Numbered from the stretch's first letter, positions 48,101 to 58,600 are shown. The stretch: DNA of 64,000 nt from G965216255 sp965216255 (GCA_965216255.1 OZ244148.1:4898001-4962000), one strand, 5' to 3'. The notes: generated from the letters alone by a model not told the origin. Program-made: numbers and translations.

Positions 48101-49429
48101 GACTACTATGCGCCAGTAGGCGGAAGCCTGGAGATACCGGCGGGCAGTACGGAGGCGACGATAGTGGTGGGGACGATAGACGATGATCTGGACGAGGAGG
48201 ATGCGGAGACGTTCACGGTGGTCCTCAGCACGCCGGAGCATGCGACGCTGGATGCGGATAGGGGCACGGGCACGATACTGGACAATGACGAAGTGCCGAC
48301 GGTGAGTATAGAGGATGCGCCTTCGGTGACGGAAGGAGGGGATGTGGTGTTTGTAGTGAAGCTGAGTGTGGCAAGCGGCCAGGTGGTGAGGGTGCCATAT
48401 GAGACATCGGACGCTACCGCGACAGCAGGGCAGGACTACGAGGCGGCGTTAGGCGGAAGCCTGGTGCTACCGGCGGGCAAGACGGATACGACCATAGTGG
48501 TGAGGACGATAGACGATGATCTGGATGAGGAGGATACGGAGACGTTTACGGTGGCCCTCAGCGCGCCGGAGCATGCAACGCTGGATGCGGATAAGGGTGT
48601 GGGCACGGGCACGATAGAGGACAATGACGAAGTGCCGACGGTGAGTATAGAGGATGCGCCTTCGGTGACGGAAGGAGGGGATGTGGTGTTTGCGGTGAAG
48701 CTGAGCGAGGCAAGTGGCCAGGAGGTGACGGTGCCGTATGCGACATCGGACGTTACGGCAACGGTGGGGCAAGACTACAATGCGGCGCAGGGCGAAAGCC
48801 TGGTGGTGATACGGGCGGGCAATACGGAGGCGACGATAGTGGTGGGGACGATCGACGATGTGCTCTCGGAGGAGACGGAGACGTTCACGTTGACGCTGCA
48901 GGATCCTGTGGGCGCGGATTTGGCTGTGGGCGGTGCAATGGGCACGGGCACGATACTGGACAATGACGATGCGCCGACGGTGAGTATAGGGGATGCGCCT
49001 TTGGTGACGGAGGGCGTGGATGCGGTGTTTGCGGTGAAGCTGAGCGAGGCAAGTGGCCAGGAGGTGACGGTGCCGTATGCGACATCAGACGCTACCGCGA
49101 CGGCGGGGCAGGACTACGATGCGGTGGTGGGCGGCAGCTTGGTGATACCGGCGGGCAAGACGGATACGACGATAGTGGTGGGGACGATCGACGATGCGCT
49201 CTCGGAGGAGGCGGAGACGTTTGTATTGACGTTGGAGGAACCAGAGGGCGCGGATTTGGCAGTGGGCGCTGCCGTGGGCACGGGCACGATAGAGGACAAT
49301 GACGATGCGCCGACGGTGAGTATAAAGGATGCGCCTTTGGTGACGGAGGGTGTGGATGCGGTGTTTGCGGTGAAGTTGAGCGAGGCAAGTGGCCGTGAGG
49401 TGACGACAATGACGATGCGCCGACGGTGA
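39158..49429 (+). CDS. Giant Calx-beta-repeat surface protein, 5' part (frame ends early)
   Basis: 3423 aa. The N-terminus has a basic stretch and signal peptide (LGVVITAVLLSGLGAW), start ATG 39158 or 39185. Residues about 38-1050 are nine Calx-beta-like domains of about 112 aa (APVLRVTG start, DIELTYAT, VTATAG.DY, DETFELTV, VGTILD end). Residues about 1050-2035 are diverged domains, including one non-Calx-like module around 43480-43800 with two Cys. From 46270 one first-type domain recurs, then eight of a second type (VSIEDAPSVTEG start, VTVQYATSDATAT, GTGTIEDND end). Calx-beta folds bind Ca2+ or act as rigid spacers in adhesins. The frame fails at about 49400 in scrambled repeat fragments and ends at TGA 49427-49429. 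The rest, including the barrel, continues in another frame, so the natural product was probably one protein of over 8,000 aa. Confidence 0.85.
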   Translation: MAGVWRSYVMPCWQAWRLRLGVVITAVLLSGLGAWKGDAPVLTVTGESKEEATGLLTFTLTLDAPSTSDIELTYATADVTATAGADYVGVPAGSFTIKAGTRDTTIAVQMKHDGRDEEDEAFELTVTAGNAGEIGSGSVLRAVGTILDNDDAPVLRVAGETKVESDGLLTFTLTLDAPSGSNIDLTYATEDITATAGLDYVEKAGSFTINAGTLETTLAVRMKNDWRDEPDETFELTVTAGNAGEIGSGSVLRAVGTILDEDRAPVLTVTGESQEEADGPLTFKLTLGARSGYDIELTYATVDVTTTADLDYEAEPAGTFTIKVGERIVYLPVQMKEDFRDEEDETFELTMVAVDPSKVRQNSVLTAVGTILDDDTAPVLTVTGESQEEADGPLTFRLTLDARSGHDIGLTYATADVTATAGLDYASVAAGSFMIKAGTLDTTLAVGMKNDLRDEPDETFKLTMAAVNAGEIGSGSVLTAVGTILDEDRPPVLRVTGNSKEEADGPLTFMLSLGARSGYDIKLTYATVDVTATADLDYEGEAAGSFTIEAGTRFKTLAVQMKEDSRDEVDETFRLTVAAVDATKIRQNSVLTAVGTILDDDSAPVLRVTGQSKEEADGPLTFTLTLNAPSTRDIGLTYATRDVTATAGADYDGEAAGSFTIKEGTRDTTLAVQMKEDLLNEVDETFELTVEAVNTGEIGSGSVLTAVGTILDDDSAPVLRVTGQSKEEANGPLRFTFTLDAVSTRDIELRYATADVTATAGADYDGVPAGSFTIEAGTLDTTLAVQMKEDALDEEDETFKLTVTAVKPGEIGSSSVLSAVGTILDNDAAPVLRVTGQSKEEADGPLTFKLTLDAVSARDIELTVTTAEVTATAEADYEEAAADRVTIEAGTQVTTLAVQMKEDALDEEDETFELTVTAVNPDVIGPSSVLSAVGTILDNDAAPVLRVTGESQEETNGPLTFTLTLDAVSGRNIELTYTTEDITATAGLDYEGAAADRVTIEAGTQVTTLAVQMKDDELVEEDETFELTVAAVDAEEIGARSVLTAVGTIWDKPIVTLSVNPGVVAEGSGTTDIYVTATLSAARTVPTIITLSFGGTATLGPGSDYEVAPASPEITVPLATTSGQVVISLTVVDDTFYENIGSDAFEIILVQGSNTDGLQVESAEFKLNDNDTEIPSVELTVEPSYLALDEGESGTISFSLVLVGENQNRFENDAEFTGDIIQIGELEHGEDYTTDPEDWLPIILPAGAISVSKDVEFEIIDDDISEGQYESLTLLNMELVAHNLRIPVSRAGHSTTILSVSPSDEENRLNIAIEPTGGIRENAGPTEIELFATPFFTGSEFEDPPEEDLTIRFWIEQIPGGALSPDDYSIVPEVIPRVDWTQGETESERVTLTVTPVADDVHTENYHERIRIKGQVTNASGYQGLTTTSLSIINVSPPALRTVGIDRPPNHPTIYFFGEELTAKMSFSQPVGLRGQGMTFTVDLDSGPVVAKCLPGGTGYGAHISCTYTIQAGDSDVDGVEIKAGAINLGGASMVDEEGNAVTINFTILDKYLKRYDYQVQGTSYVYELVPSVESFQEGQNATREVVVTATEKLGKVREFNAAIELFFRNETTSDQDYVVTGERTINIVAGETTGSTTLEITPTFDGIKEGHEEVFFLDGDAGHQAVEPYEMKILDAPDIFLAVSPETIQEDGDAETVTITASLPANAITFDEGIVVNLRQAGTATKGSDFTIGSLPEVRILANETSGFGSVVVTPINDNLVEGDETIFFYGSTASLGVTGTNLELQDDDSEAGIILSVDNSRVGEADGETVIEVTATATVTFPLGVDVSLDLGGQATEDTDYTRHWDPGATISIARGASTGTTNLEITPVDDDILEGDETIVVQGTADNGVSVEVAPITLSDNDRARILKITGTLQVVEGTGDETGSNNGHTDITVSLSPRPGSDNISVPVTFIAGTATGGGQLAYRDPFNTEADYAGFREGTTLTFEKETPTQSFRLRMVPDRRDEDDETFTLVLQIPGQPGSRTSATFTILDDDDPPVISFVEDAAGSEDVGQLVFPVSLDVESGRRIRVLYDVVDVTATELLDYTAEGNGELEFEPGETEQTITVRIEDDLLDEDDETFTVVLKEPENVTLGDFEATGTIEDNDGAPEVIVENASGEEAAGSISFFVRPSHQFSKDISVDYTATTEAGNTATEGEDYVAVTQPVTLTIPAGSRGEWIAVTITDDFVDEDNETFTVTLSNPMNASVGSATATGTILDDEDLSLRIDPAQASEIVGEIIFVVTMNWPSTKTIKVQAKTLDGADDTAEEDVDYDKTSELLTILPLELAQSFAVTINDDLFDEADETFTVVLSNEENVSLSAAEATGTILDDDAAPVLTVAGESKEEADGPLTFTLTLDAMSARDIELTYATKDVTATAQLDYVEPEAGSITIEAGDQAATIAVQMKEDELDEQDETFELTVAAVDADVIGSRSELKAVGTIEDDDEVPEVSIANADPVMEGGAAEFTLTLSAQSGQNVTVSYGTEDGSAVAPGDYEVKRGRVTIPAGKTEAVIVVRTEDDDQDEVDTETFTVVLSAPVNATLDEAEGTGTIEDNDEVPVVSIEDAPSVTEGGDAVFAVKLSVASGQEVTVQYATSDATATEGQDYNAAQGESLVIPAGNTEATIVVETSDDLLDEDTETFTVVLSSPEHATLDADADEGTGTIEDNDDAPTVSIEDAPSVTEGVDAVFAVRLSVASGQEVRVSYSTVDVTATGGRDYRAAVGGSLEIPAGSTEATIVVGTIDDSVDEDTETFTVVLSSLEHATLDADKGEGTGTIEDNDEVPTVSMEDAPSVTEGVDAVFVVRLSMASGQKVTVQYATSDATATAGLDYYAPVGGSLEIPVGSTEATIVVGTIDDDLDEEDTETFTLVLSTPEHATLDADRGTGTGTILDNEDAPTVSIENAEAVTEGVDAVFAVRLSMASGQKVTVQYATSDATATAGQDYYAPVGGSLEIPAGSTEATIVVGTIDDDLDEEDAETFTVVLSTPEHATLDADRGTGTILDNDEVPTVSIEDAPSVTEGGDVVFVVKLSVASGQVVRVPYETSDATATAGQDYEAALGGSLVLPAGKTDTTIVVRTIDDDLDEEDTETFTVALSAPEHATLDADKGVGTGTIEDNDEVPTVSIEDAPSVTEGGDVVFAVKLSEASGQEVTVPYATSDVTATVGQDYNAAQGESLVVIRAGNTEATIVVGTIDDVLSEETETFTLTLQDPVGADLAVGGAMGTGTILDNDDAPTVSIGDAPLVTEGVDAVFAVKLSEASGQEVTVPYATSDATATAGQDYDAVVGGSLVIPAGKTDTTIVVGTIDDALSEEAETFVLTLEEPEGADLAVGAAVGTGTIEDNDDAPTVSIKDAPLVTEGVDAVFAVKLSEASGREVTTMTMRRR
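39270..42310 (+). repeat. Tandem array A: nine 336-340-nt Calx-beta units
   Basis: Nine units in tandem, each starting near GCGCCGGTGCTGA and ending near GTGGGCACGATTCTGGAC. Units differ by point changes but keep length and key positions. Neighbouring units 3 and 5 share DYEGE/DYEAE and the KIRQNSVL/KVRQNSVL variant, suggesting duplication in pairs. Confidence 0.85.
46610..49400 (+). repeat. Tandem array B: about eight Calx-beta units of second type
   Basis: Units of about 330-340 nt beginning near GTGCCGACGGTGAGTATAGA and ending near GGCACGATAGAGGACAATGA. Early units use a DLDEEDTETFTVVLS.PEHATL variant; the last two switch to SEETETFTLTL.DP.GADLAVG, the variant that dominates array C. Confidence 0.85.
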
Positions 49430-49600
49430 GTATAGAGGATGCGGATCCGGTGACGGAGGGAGAGGATGCGGTGTTTGCAGTGAAGCTGAGCGTGCCATAG
49501 GGGCAATTTGGCTGTGGCCGTGAGGCAGGGGCACGATAGAGGACAATGACGATGCGCCGACGGTGAGTATAGAGGATGCGGATCCGGTGACGGCGACATC
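49395..49600 (+). other. Scrambled repeat junction that breaks the giant reading frame
   Basis: About 200 nt made of truncated repeat pieces out of register: the normal unit stops at GAGGTGAC, then a piece starting GACAATGACGATGCG runs in a second frame to TAG 49498-49500, then a fragment (GGGCAATTTGGCTGTGGCC) leads to another GACAATGACGATGCG in a third frame, which joins mid-unit to GCGACATCGGACGCT. Upstream frame (position mod 3 = 2) and downstream frame (mod 3 = 0) differ. Confidence 0.8.
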
Positions 49601-52600
49601 GGACGCTACCGCGACGGCGGGGCAGGACTACGATGCGGTGGTGGGCGGCAGCTTGGTGATACCGGCGGGCAAGACGGATACGACGATAGTAGTGGGGACG
49701 ATAGACGATGCGCTTTCGGAGGAGGCGGAGACGTTTGTATTGACGTTGGAGGAACCAGAGGGCGCGGATTTGGCAGTGGGCGCTGCCGTGGGCACGGGCA
49801 CGATAGAGGACAATGACGATGCGCCGACGGTGAGTATAGGGGATGCGCCTTTGGTGACGGAGGGCGTGGATGCGGTGTTTGCGGTGAAGCTGAGCGAGGC
49901 AAGTGGCCGTGAGGTGACGGTGCCATATGCGACATCGGACGCTACCGCGACGGCGGGGCAGGACTACGATGCGGTGGTGGGCGGAAGCCTGGTGATACCG
50001 GCGGGCAAGACGGATACGACGATAGTGGTGGGGACGATAGACGATGCGCTTTCGGAGGAGACGGAGACGTTTGTATTGACGTTGGAGGAACCAGAGGGCG
50101 CGGATTTGGCAGTGGGCGCTGCCGTGGGCACGGGCACGATAGAGGACAATGACGATGCGCCGACGGTGAGTATAGGGGATGCGCCTTCGGTGACGGAGGG
50201 CGTGGATGCGGTGTTTGCGGTGAAGCTGAGCGAGGCAAGTGGCCAGGAGGTGACGGTGCCGTATGCGACATCGGACGCTACGGCGACGGCGGGGCAGGAC
50301 TACGATGCGGTGGTGGGCGGCAGCTTGGTGATACCGGCGGGCAAGACGGATACGACGATAGTGGTGGGGACGATAGACGATGCGCTTTCGGAGGAGACTG
50401 AGACGTTCACGTTGACGCTGCAGGATCCTGTGGGCGCGGATTTGGCAGTGGGCGCTGCCGTGGGCACGGGCACGATAGAGGACAATGACGATGCGCCGAC
50501 GGTGAGTATAGAGGATGCGCCTTCGGTGACGGAGGGCGTGGATGCGGTGTTTGCGGTGAAGCTGAGCGAGGCAAGTGGCCGTGAGGTGACGGTGCCGTAT
50601 GCGACATCGGACGCTACCGCGACGGCGGAGCAGGACTACGATGCGGTGGTGGGCGGCAGCTTGGTGATACCGGCGGGCAAGACGGATACGACAATAGTGG
50701 TGGGGACGATAGACGATGCGCTTTCGGAGGAGGCGGAGACGTTTGTATTGACGTTGGAGGAACCAGAGGGCGCGGATTTGGCAGTGGGCGCTGCAGTGGG
50801 CACGGGCACGATAGAGGACAATGACGAAGCGCCGGTGGTGAGTATAGAGGATGCGCCTTTGGTGACGGAGGGCGTGGATGCGGTGTTTGCGGTGAAGCTG
50901 AGCGAGGCAAGTGGCCAGGTGGTGACGGTGCCGTATGCGACATCGGACGCTACGGCGACGGCGGGGCAGGACTACGATGCGGTGGTGGGCGGAAGCCTGG
51001 TGATACCGGCGGGCAAGACGGATACGACGATAGTGGTGGGGACGATAGACGATGCGCTTTCGGAGGAGGCGGAGACGTTTGTATTGACGTTGGAGGAACC
51101 AGAGGGCGCGGATTTGGCAGTGGGCGCTGCAGAGGGCACGGGCACGATACTGGACAATGACGATGCGCCGACGGTGAGTATAGAGGATGCGCCTTCGGTG
51201 ACGGAGGGCGTGGATGCGGTGTTTGCGGTGAAGCTGAGTGTGGCAAGTGGCCAGGAGGTGACGGTACCGTATGCGACATCAGACGCTACCGCGACGGCGG
51301 GGCAGGACTACGATGCGGTGGTGGGCGGCAGCTTGGTGATACCGGCGGGCAAGACGGATACGACGATAGTGGTGGGGACAACAGATGATGTGCTCTCGGA
51401 GGAGACAGAGACGTTTGTATTGACGCTGCAGGATCCAGAGGGCGCGGATTTGGCTGTGGGCGGTGCAGAGGGCACGGGCACAATACTGGACAATGACGAT
51501 GCGCCGACGGTAAGTATAGAGGATGCGCCTTCGGTGATGGAGGGCGTGGATGCGGTATTTGCGGTGAAGCTGAGCGAGGCAAGCGGCCAGAAGGTGACGG
51601 TGCCATATGCGACATCGGACGCTAGCGCGACGGCGGGGCAGGACTACGATGCGGTGGTGGGCGGCAGCTTGGTGATACCGGCGGGCAAGACGGATACGAC
51701 GATAGTGGTGGGGACGATAGACGATGCGCTTTCGGAGGAGACTGAGACGTTCACGTTGACGCTGCAGGATCCTGTGGGCGCGGATTTGGCAGTGGGCGCT
51801 GCAGTGGGCACGGGCACGATAGAGGACAATGACGATGCGCCGGTGGTGAGTATAGAGGATGCGCCTTCGGTGACGGAGGGCGTGGATGCGGTGTTTGCGG
51901 TGAAGCTGAGCGAGGCAAGTGGCCGTGAGGTGACGGTGCCGTATGCGACATCGGACGCTACCGCGACGGCGGGGCAGGACTACGATGCGGTGGTGGGCGG
52001 CAGCTTGGTGATACCGGCGGGCAAGACGGATACGACGATAGTGGTGGGGACGATAGACGATGCGCTTTCGGAGGAGACTGAGACGTTCACGTTGACGCTG
52101 CAGGATCCTGTGGGCGCGGATTTGGCAGTGGGCGCTGCAGTGGGCACGGGCACGATAGAGGACAATGACGATGCGCCGGTGGTGAGTATAGAGGATGCGC
52201 CTTCGGTGACGGAGGGCGTGGATGCGGTGTTTGCGGTGAAGCTGAGCGAGGCAAGTGGCCGTGAGGTGACGGTGCCGTATGCGACATCGGACGCTACCGC
52301 GACGGCGGGGCAGGACTACGATGCGGTGGTGGGCGGCAGCTTGGTGATACCGGCGGGCAAGACGGATACGACGATAGTGGTGGGGACGATAGACGATGCG
52401 CTTTCGGAGGAGGCGGAGACGTTTGTATTGACGTTGGAGGAACCAGAGGGCGCGGATTTGGCAGTGGGCGCTGCAGTGGGCACGATACTGGACAATGATG
52501 GTGCGCCGACGGTGAGTATAGAGGATGCGCCTTTGGTGACGGAGGGCGTGGATGCGGTGTTTGCGGTGAAGCTGAGCGAGGCAAGTGGCCGTGAGGTGAC

Positions 52601-55600
52601 GGTGCCGTATGCGACATCGGACGCTACCGCGACGGCGGAGCAGGACTACGATGCGGTGGTGGGCGGCAGCTTGGTGATACCGGCGGGCAAGACGGATACG
52701 ACAATAGTGGTGGGGACGATAGACGATGCGCTTTCGGAGGAGGCGGAGACGTTTGTATTGACGTTGGAGGAACCAGAGGGCGCGGATTTGGCAGTGGGCG
52801 CTGCAGTGGGCACGGGCACGATAGAGGACAATGACGAAGCGCCGGTGGTGAGTATAGAGGATGCGCCTTTGGTGACGGAGGGCGTGGATGCGGTGTTTGC
52901 GGTGAAGCTGAGCGAGGCAAGTGGCCAGGTGGTGACGGTGCCATATGCGACATCGGACGCTACCGCGACGGCGGGGCAGGACTACGATGCGGCAGTAGGC
53001 GGAAGCCTGGTGATACCGGCGGGCAAGACGGATACGACGATAGTGGTGGGGACGATAGACGATGTGCTCTCGGAGGAGACGGAGACGTTTGTATTGACGC
53101 TGCAGGATCCTGTGGGCGCGAATTTGGCTGTGGGCGCTGCGGAGGGCACAGGTACGATACTGGACAATGATGGCACGCCGACGGTGAGTATAGAGGATGC
53201 GCCTTCGGTGACGGAGGGGGTGGATGCGGTGTTTGCGGTGAAGCTGAGTGTAGCAAGCGGCCAGGAGGTGACGGTGCCATATGAGACATCGGACGCTACC
53301 GCGACGGCGGGGCAGGACTACGAGGCGGCAGTAGGCGGCAGCTTGGTGATACCGGCGGGCAAGACGGATACGACGATAGTGGTGGGGACGAGCGACGATG
53401 CGCTTTCGGAGGAGACTGAGACGTTTGTATTGACGCTGCAGGATCCTGTGGGCGCGGATTTGGCTGTGGGCGCTGTAGTGGGTACGGGCACGATATTGGA
53501 CAATGACGACGCGCCGATATTAAGCATAGAGGATGCGGATCCCGTGACGGAGGGTGTGGATGCGGTGTTTGCGGTGAAGCTGAGCGAGGCCAGCGGCCAG
53601 GAGGTGACGGTGTCCTACACGACGGTGGATGTTACGGCGACGGCGGGGCAGGACTACGATGCGGTGGTGGGCGGAAGCCTGGTGATACCGGCGGGCAAGA
53701 CGGATACGACGATAGTGGTGGGGACCACAGACGATGACCTGGATGAGGAGGATACGGAGACATTCACGCTGGTCCTCAGCGCGCCGTTGAATGCGACGCT
53801 GGATGAGGATGAGGGCACGGGCACGATATTGGACAATGACGACGCGCCGACGGTGAGTATAGAGGATGCGCCTTCGGTGACGGAGGGCGTGGATGCGGTG
53901 TTTGCGGTGAAGCTGAATGTGGCAAGTGCGCTTGAGGTGACGGTGCCATATGAGACATCGGACGCTACCGCGACGGCGGGGCAGGACTACGATGCGGTGG
54001 TGGGCGGAAGCCTGGTGATACCGGCGGGCAAGACGGATACGACGATAGTGGTGGGGACCACAGACGATGTGCTCTCGGAGGAGACTGAGACGTTTGTATT
54101 GACGCTGCAGGATCCTGTGGGCGCGAATTTGGCTGTGGGCGCTGCGGAGGGCACAGGTACGATACTGGACAATGATGGCACGCCGACGGTGAGTATAGAG
54201 GATGCGCCTTCGGTGACGGAGGGGGTGGATGCGGTGTTTGCGGTGAAGCTGAGTGTAGCAAGCGGCCAGGAGGTGACGGTGCCATATGAGACATCGGACG
54301 CTACCGCGACGGCGGGGCAGGACTACGAGGCGGCAGTAGGCGGCAGCTTGGTGATACCGGCGGGCAAGACGGATACGACGATAGTGGTGGGGACGAGCGA
54401 CGATGCGCTTTCGGAGGAGACTGAGACGTTTGTATTGACGCTGCAGGATCCTGTGGGCGCGGATTTGGCTGTGGGCGCTGTAGTGGGTACGGGCACGATA
54501 TTGGACAATGACGACGCGCCGATATTAAGCATAGAGGATGCGGATCCCGTGACGGAGGGTGTGGATGCGGTGTTTGCGGTGAAGCTGAGCGAGGCCAGCG
54601 GCCAGGAGGTGACGGTGTCCTACACGACGGTGGATGTTACGGCGACGGCGGGGCAGGACTACGATGCGGTGGTGGGCGGAAGCCTGGTGATACCGGCGGG
54701 CAAGACGGATACGACGATAGTGGTGGGGACCACAGACGATGACCTGGATGAGGAGGATACGGAGACATTCACGCTGGTCCTCAGCGCGCCGTTGAATGCG
54801 ACGCTGGATGAGGATGAGGGCACGGGCACGATATTGGACAATGACGACGCGCCGACGGTGAGTATAGAGGATGCGCCTTCGGTGACGGAGGGCGTGGATG
54901 CGGTGTTTGCGGTGAAGCTGAATGTGGCAAGTGCGCTTGAGGTGACGGTGCCATATGAGACATCGGACGCTACCGCGACGGCGGGGCAGGACTACGAGGC
55001 GGCAGTAGGCGGAAGCCTGGTGATACCGGCGGGCAAGACGGATACGACGATAGTGGTGGGGACCACAGACGATGTGCTCTCGGAGGAGACTGAGACGTTT
55101 GTATTGACGCTGCAGGATCCTGTGGGCGCGAATTTGGCTGTGGGCGCTGCGGAGGGCACAGGTACGATACTGGACAATGATGGCACGCCGACGGTGAGTA
55201 TAGAGGATGCGCCTTCGGTGACGGAGGGGGTGGATGCGGTGTTTGCGGTGAAGCTGAGTGTAGCAAGCGGCCAGGAGGTGACGGTGCCATATGAGACATC
55301 GGATGCTACCGCGACGGCGGGGCAGGACTACGATGCGGCAGTAGGCGGCAGCTTGGTGATACCGGCGGGCAAGACGGATACGACGATAGTGGTGGGGACG
55401 ATAGACGATGTGCTTCCGGAGGAGACTGAGACGTTCACGTTGACGCTGCAGGATCCTGTGGGCGCGAATTTGGCTGTGGGCGCTGTAGTGGGTACGGGCA
55501 CGATATTGGACAATGACGACGCGCCGACGGTGAGTATAGAGGATGCGCCTTCGGTGACGGAGGGTGTGGATGCGGTGTTTGCGGTGAAGCTGAGCGAGGC

Positions 55601-58600
55601 CAGCGGCCAAGAGGTGACGGTGTCCTACACGACGGTGGATGTTACGGCGACGGCGGGGCAGGACTACGATGCGGTGGTGGGCGGAAGCCTGGTGATACCG
55701 GCGGGCAAGACGGATACGACGATAGTGGTGGGGACCACAGACGATGACCTGGATGAGGAGGATACGGAGACATTCACGCTGGTCCTCAGCGCGCCGTTGA
55801 ATGCGACGCTGGATGAGGATGAGGGCACGGGCACGATATTGGACAATGACGACGCGCCGACGGTGAGTATAGAGGATGCGCCTTCGGTGACGGAGGGCGT
55901 GGATGCGGTGTTTGCGGTGAAGCTGAATGTGGCAAGTGCGCTTGAGGTGACAGTGCCATATGAGACATCGGACGCTACGGCGACGGCGGGGCAGGACTAC
56001 GATGCGGTGGTGGGCGGAAGCCTGGTGATACCGGCGGGCAAGACGGATACGACGATAGTGGTGGGGACGATAGACGATGTGCTCTCGGAGGAGACGGAGA
56101 CGTTTGTATTGACGCTGCAGGATCCTGTGGGCGCGAATTTGGCTGTGAGCGCTGCAGTGGGCACGGGCACGATATTGGACAATGACGACGCGCCGACGGT
56201 GAGTATAGAGGATGCGCCTTCGGTGACGGAGGGCGTGGAGGCTGTGTTTGCGGTGAAGCTGAGTGTGGCAAGTGCGCTTGAGGTGACGGTGCCGTATGCG
56301 ACATCGGACGTTACGGCGACGGCGGGGCAGGACTACGAGGCGGCGGTGGGCGGAAGCCTGGTGATACCGGTGGGCAAGACGGATACGACAATAGTGGTGG
56401 GGACGATAGACGATGCGGTCTCGGAGGAGACGGAGACGTTTGTATTGACGCTGCAGGATCCTGTGGGCGCGGATTTGGCTGTGGGCGCTGCAGAGGGCAC
56501 GGGCACGATAGAGGACAATGACGAAGTGCCGACGGTGAGTATAGAGGATGCGCCTTCGGTGACGGAGGGCGTGGAGGCTGTGTTTGCGGTGAGGCTGAGC
56601 GAGGCAAGTGGCCGTGAGGTGACGGTGCCGTATGCTACGGTGGACGCTACGGCGACGGCGGGGCAGGACTACGAGGCTGCAGTAGGTGGTAGCCTGGTGA
56701 TACCGGCGGGCAAGACGGACACGACGATAGTGGTGGGGACCACAGACGATGTGCTCTCGGAGGAGACGGAGACGTTTGTATTGACGCTGCAGGATCCTGT
56801 GGGCGCGGATTTGGCTGTGGGCGCTGCAGAGGGCACGGGCACGATACTGGACAATGATGGCGCGCCGACGGTGAGTATAGAGGATGCGCCTTCGGTGATG
56901 GAGGGCGTGGATGCGGTGTTTGTGGTGAGGCTGAGTGTGACCAGTGGTCAGGAGGTGACGGTGCCGTATGCAACATCGGACGCTACCGCGACGGCGGGGC
57001 AGGACTACGAGGCGGCAGTAGGCGGTAGCCTGGTGATACCGGCGGGCAAGACGGATACGACGATAGTGGTGGGGACGACAGACGATGCGGTCTCGGAGGA
57101 TACGGAGACGTTTATATTGACGCTGCAGGATCCTGTGGGCGCGGATTTGGCTGTGGGCGCTGCAGAGGGCACGGGCACGATAGAGGACAATGACGATGCG
57201 CCGACGGTGAGTATAGAGGATGCGCCTGCGGTGACGGAGGGAGGGGATGCGGTGTTTGCGGTGAAGCTGAGTGTAGCAAGCGGCCAGAAGGTGACGGTGC
57301 CGTATGCGACATCGGACGCTACGGCAACGGGAGGACAGGACTACGAGGCGGTAGTAGGCGGCAGCCTGGTGATACCGGCGGGCAAGACGGATACGACGAT
57401 AGTGGTGGGGACGATAGACGATGCGGTCTCGGAGGATACGGAGACGTTCATATTGACGCTGCAGGATCCTGTGGGTGCGGATTTGGCTGTAGGCGGTGCA
57501 GAGGGCACGGGCACGATAGAGGACAATGACGATGCGCCGACGGTGAGTATAGAGGATGCGGATCCGGTGACGGAGGGAGTTGCGGCGGAGTTTACGGTGA
57601 CACTGAGCGAGGTAAGTGGCCGGGACGTGGTGGTACCGTATGTGACCTCGGATGGTACGGCGAATTCGCCGGGGGACTATGTGGCGGAGCCGAGCGGCAG
57701 CGTGAAGATAAAGGCAGGAGAGACGGAGGTGACGATAGAGGTGCATACGATAGATGATGTAGAGCAAGAGGAGGAAGAGACGTTTGCGGTGACGTTGTCC
57801 GATCCTGTGGGTGCAGCGCTGGCTGTAGGAGGTGAGGCGGCAACGGGCACGATACTGGACAATGATGGGGCGCCGACGGTAAGCATAGAGGATGCACCTC
57901 CGGTGACGGAGGGCGGGAAGGCAGAGTTTGTAGTGAGGCTGAGTGTGGCCAGTGGCCAGGAGGTGACGGTACCGTATGCGACCTCGGACGCTACCGCGAC
58001 GGCGGGTGCGGACTATGAGGCGGAAACTGCGGGGAGCCTGACGATAGAGGCCGGCAGGACGGATACGACAATAGTGCTGCAGACGCTAGACGATGACCTG
58101 AACGAGGAATCGGAGACGTTTACGGTGACATTGGGCGAGCCGGTGGGTGCGGAGTTGGCTGTAGGAGGCGAAGATGGTACGGGCACGATACTGGACAATG
58201 ACGATGCGCCGACGGTAAGCATAGAGGATGCACCTCCGGTGACGGAGGGAGGGGAGGCGGTGTTTGCGGTGACGTTGAGTGGCGTAAGCGGCCGGCAGGT
58301 GGTAGTGGCGTACGCTACGGGTGACGGCACGGCGACGGGAGGGCAGGATTATGATGCGGCGGTGGGTGGAAGCCTGGTGATACCGGCGGGCAAGGCGGAT
58401 ACGACGATAGCGGTGCAGACGATAGATGACGCAGAAAAGGAGGAGACGGAAACGTTTGAGGTTCTGTTGGGCGATGTGCAGGGTGCAACGATAGAAGAAG
58501 GCAGAGGGGTGGCAGAGGGGACCATAGAGGACAATGAGGGGGTCTCCGTGCGCATAGCGGATGCAGAGGCGGTGATAGAGGGAGGAAATGCGACATTCGC

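Noticed and set aside
46133..48241. 702-codon open frame on the minus strand
   Set aside because: Same reason: shadow of array B, low-complexity product.
49590..57540. Regular 336-nt repeats considered as a CRISPR or satellite array
   Set aside because: The repeats are protein-coding in one frame, far longer than CRISPR repeats, without spacers or cas genes.
54525..57767. 1080-codon open frame on the minus strand
   Set aside because: It is the reverse complement of the Calx-beta array. Its peptide is a Arg/His/Leu-rich repeat echoing the plus-strand units, with no ribosome-binding site or motif; purine skew explains the absence of stops.
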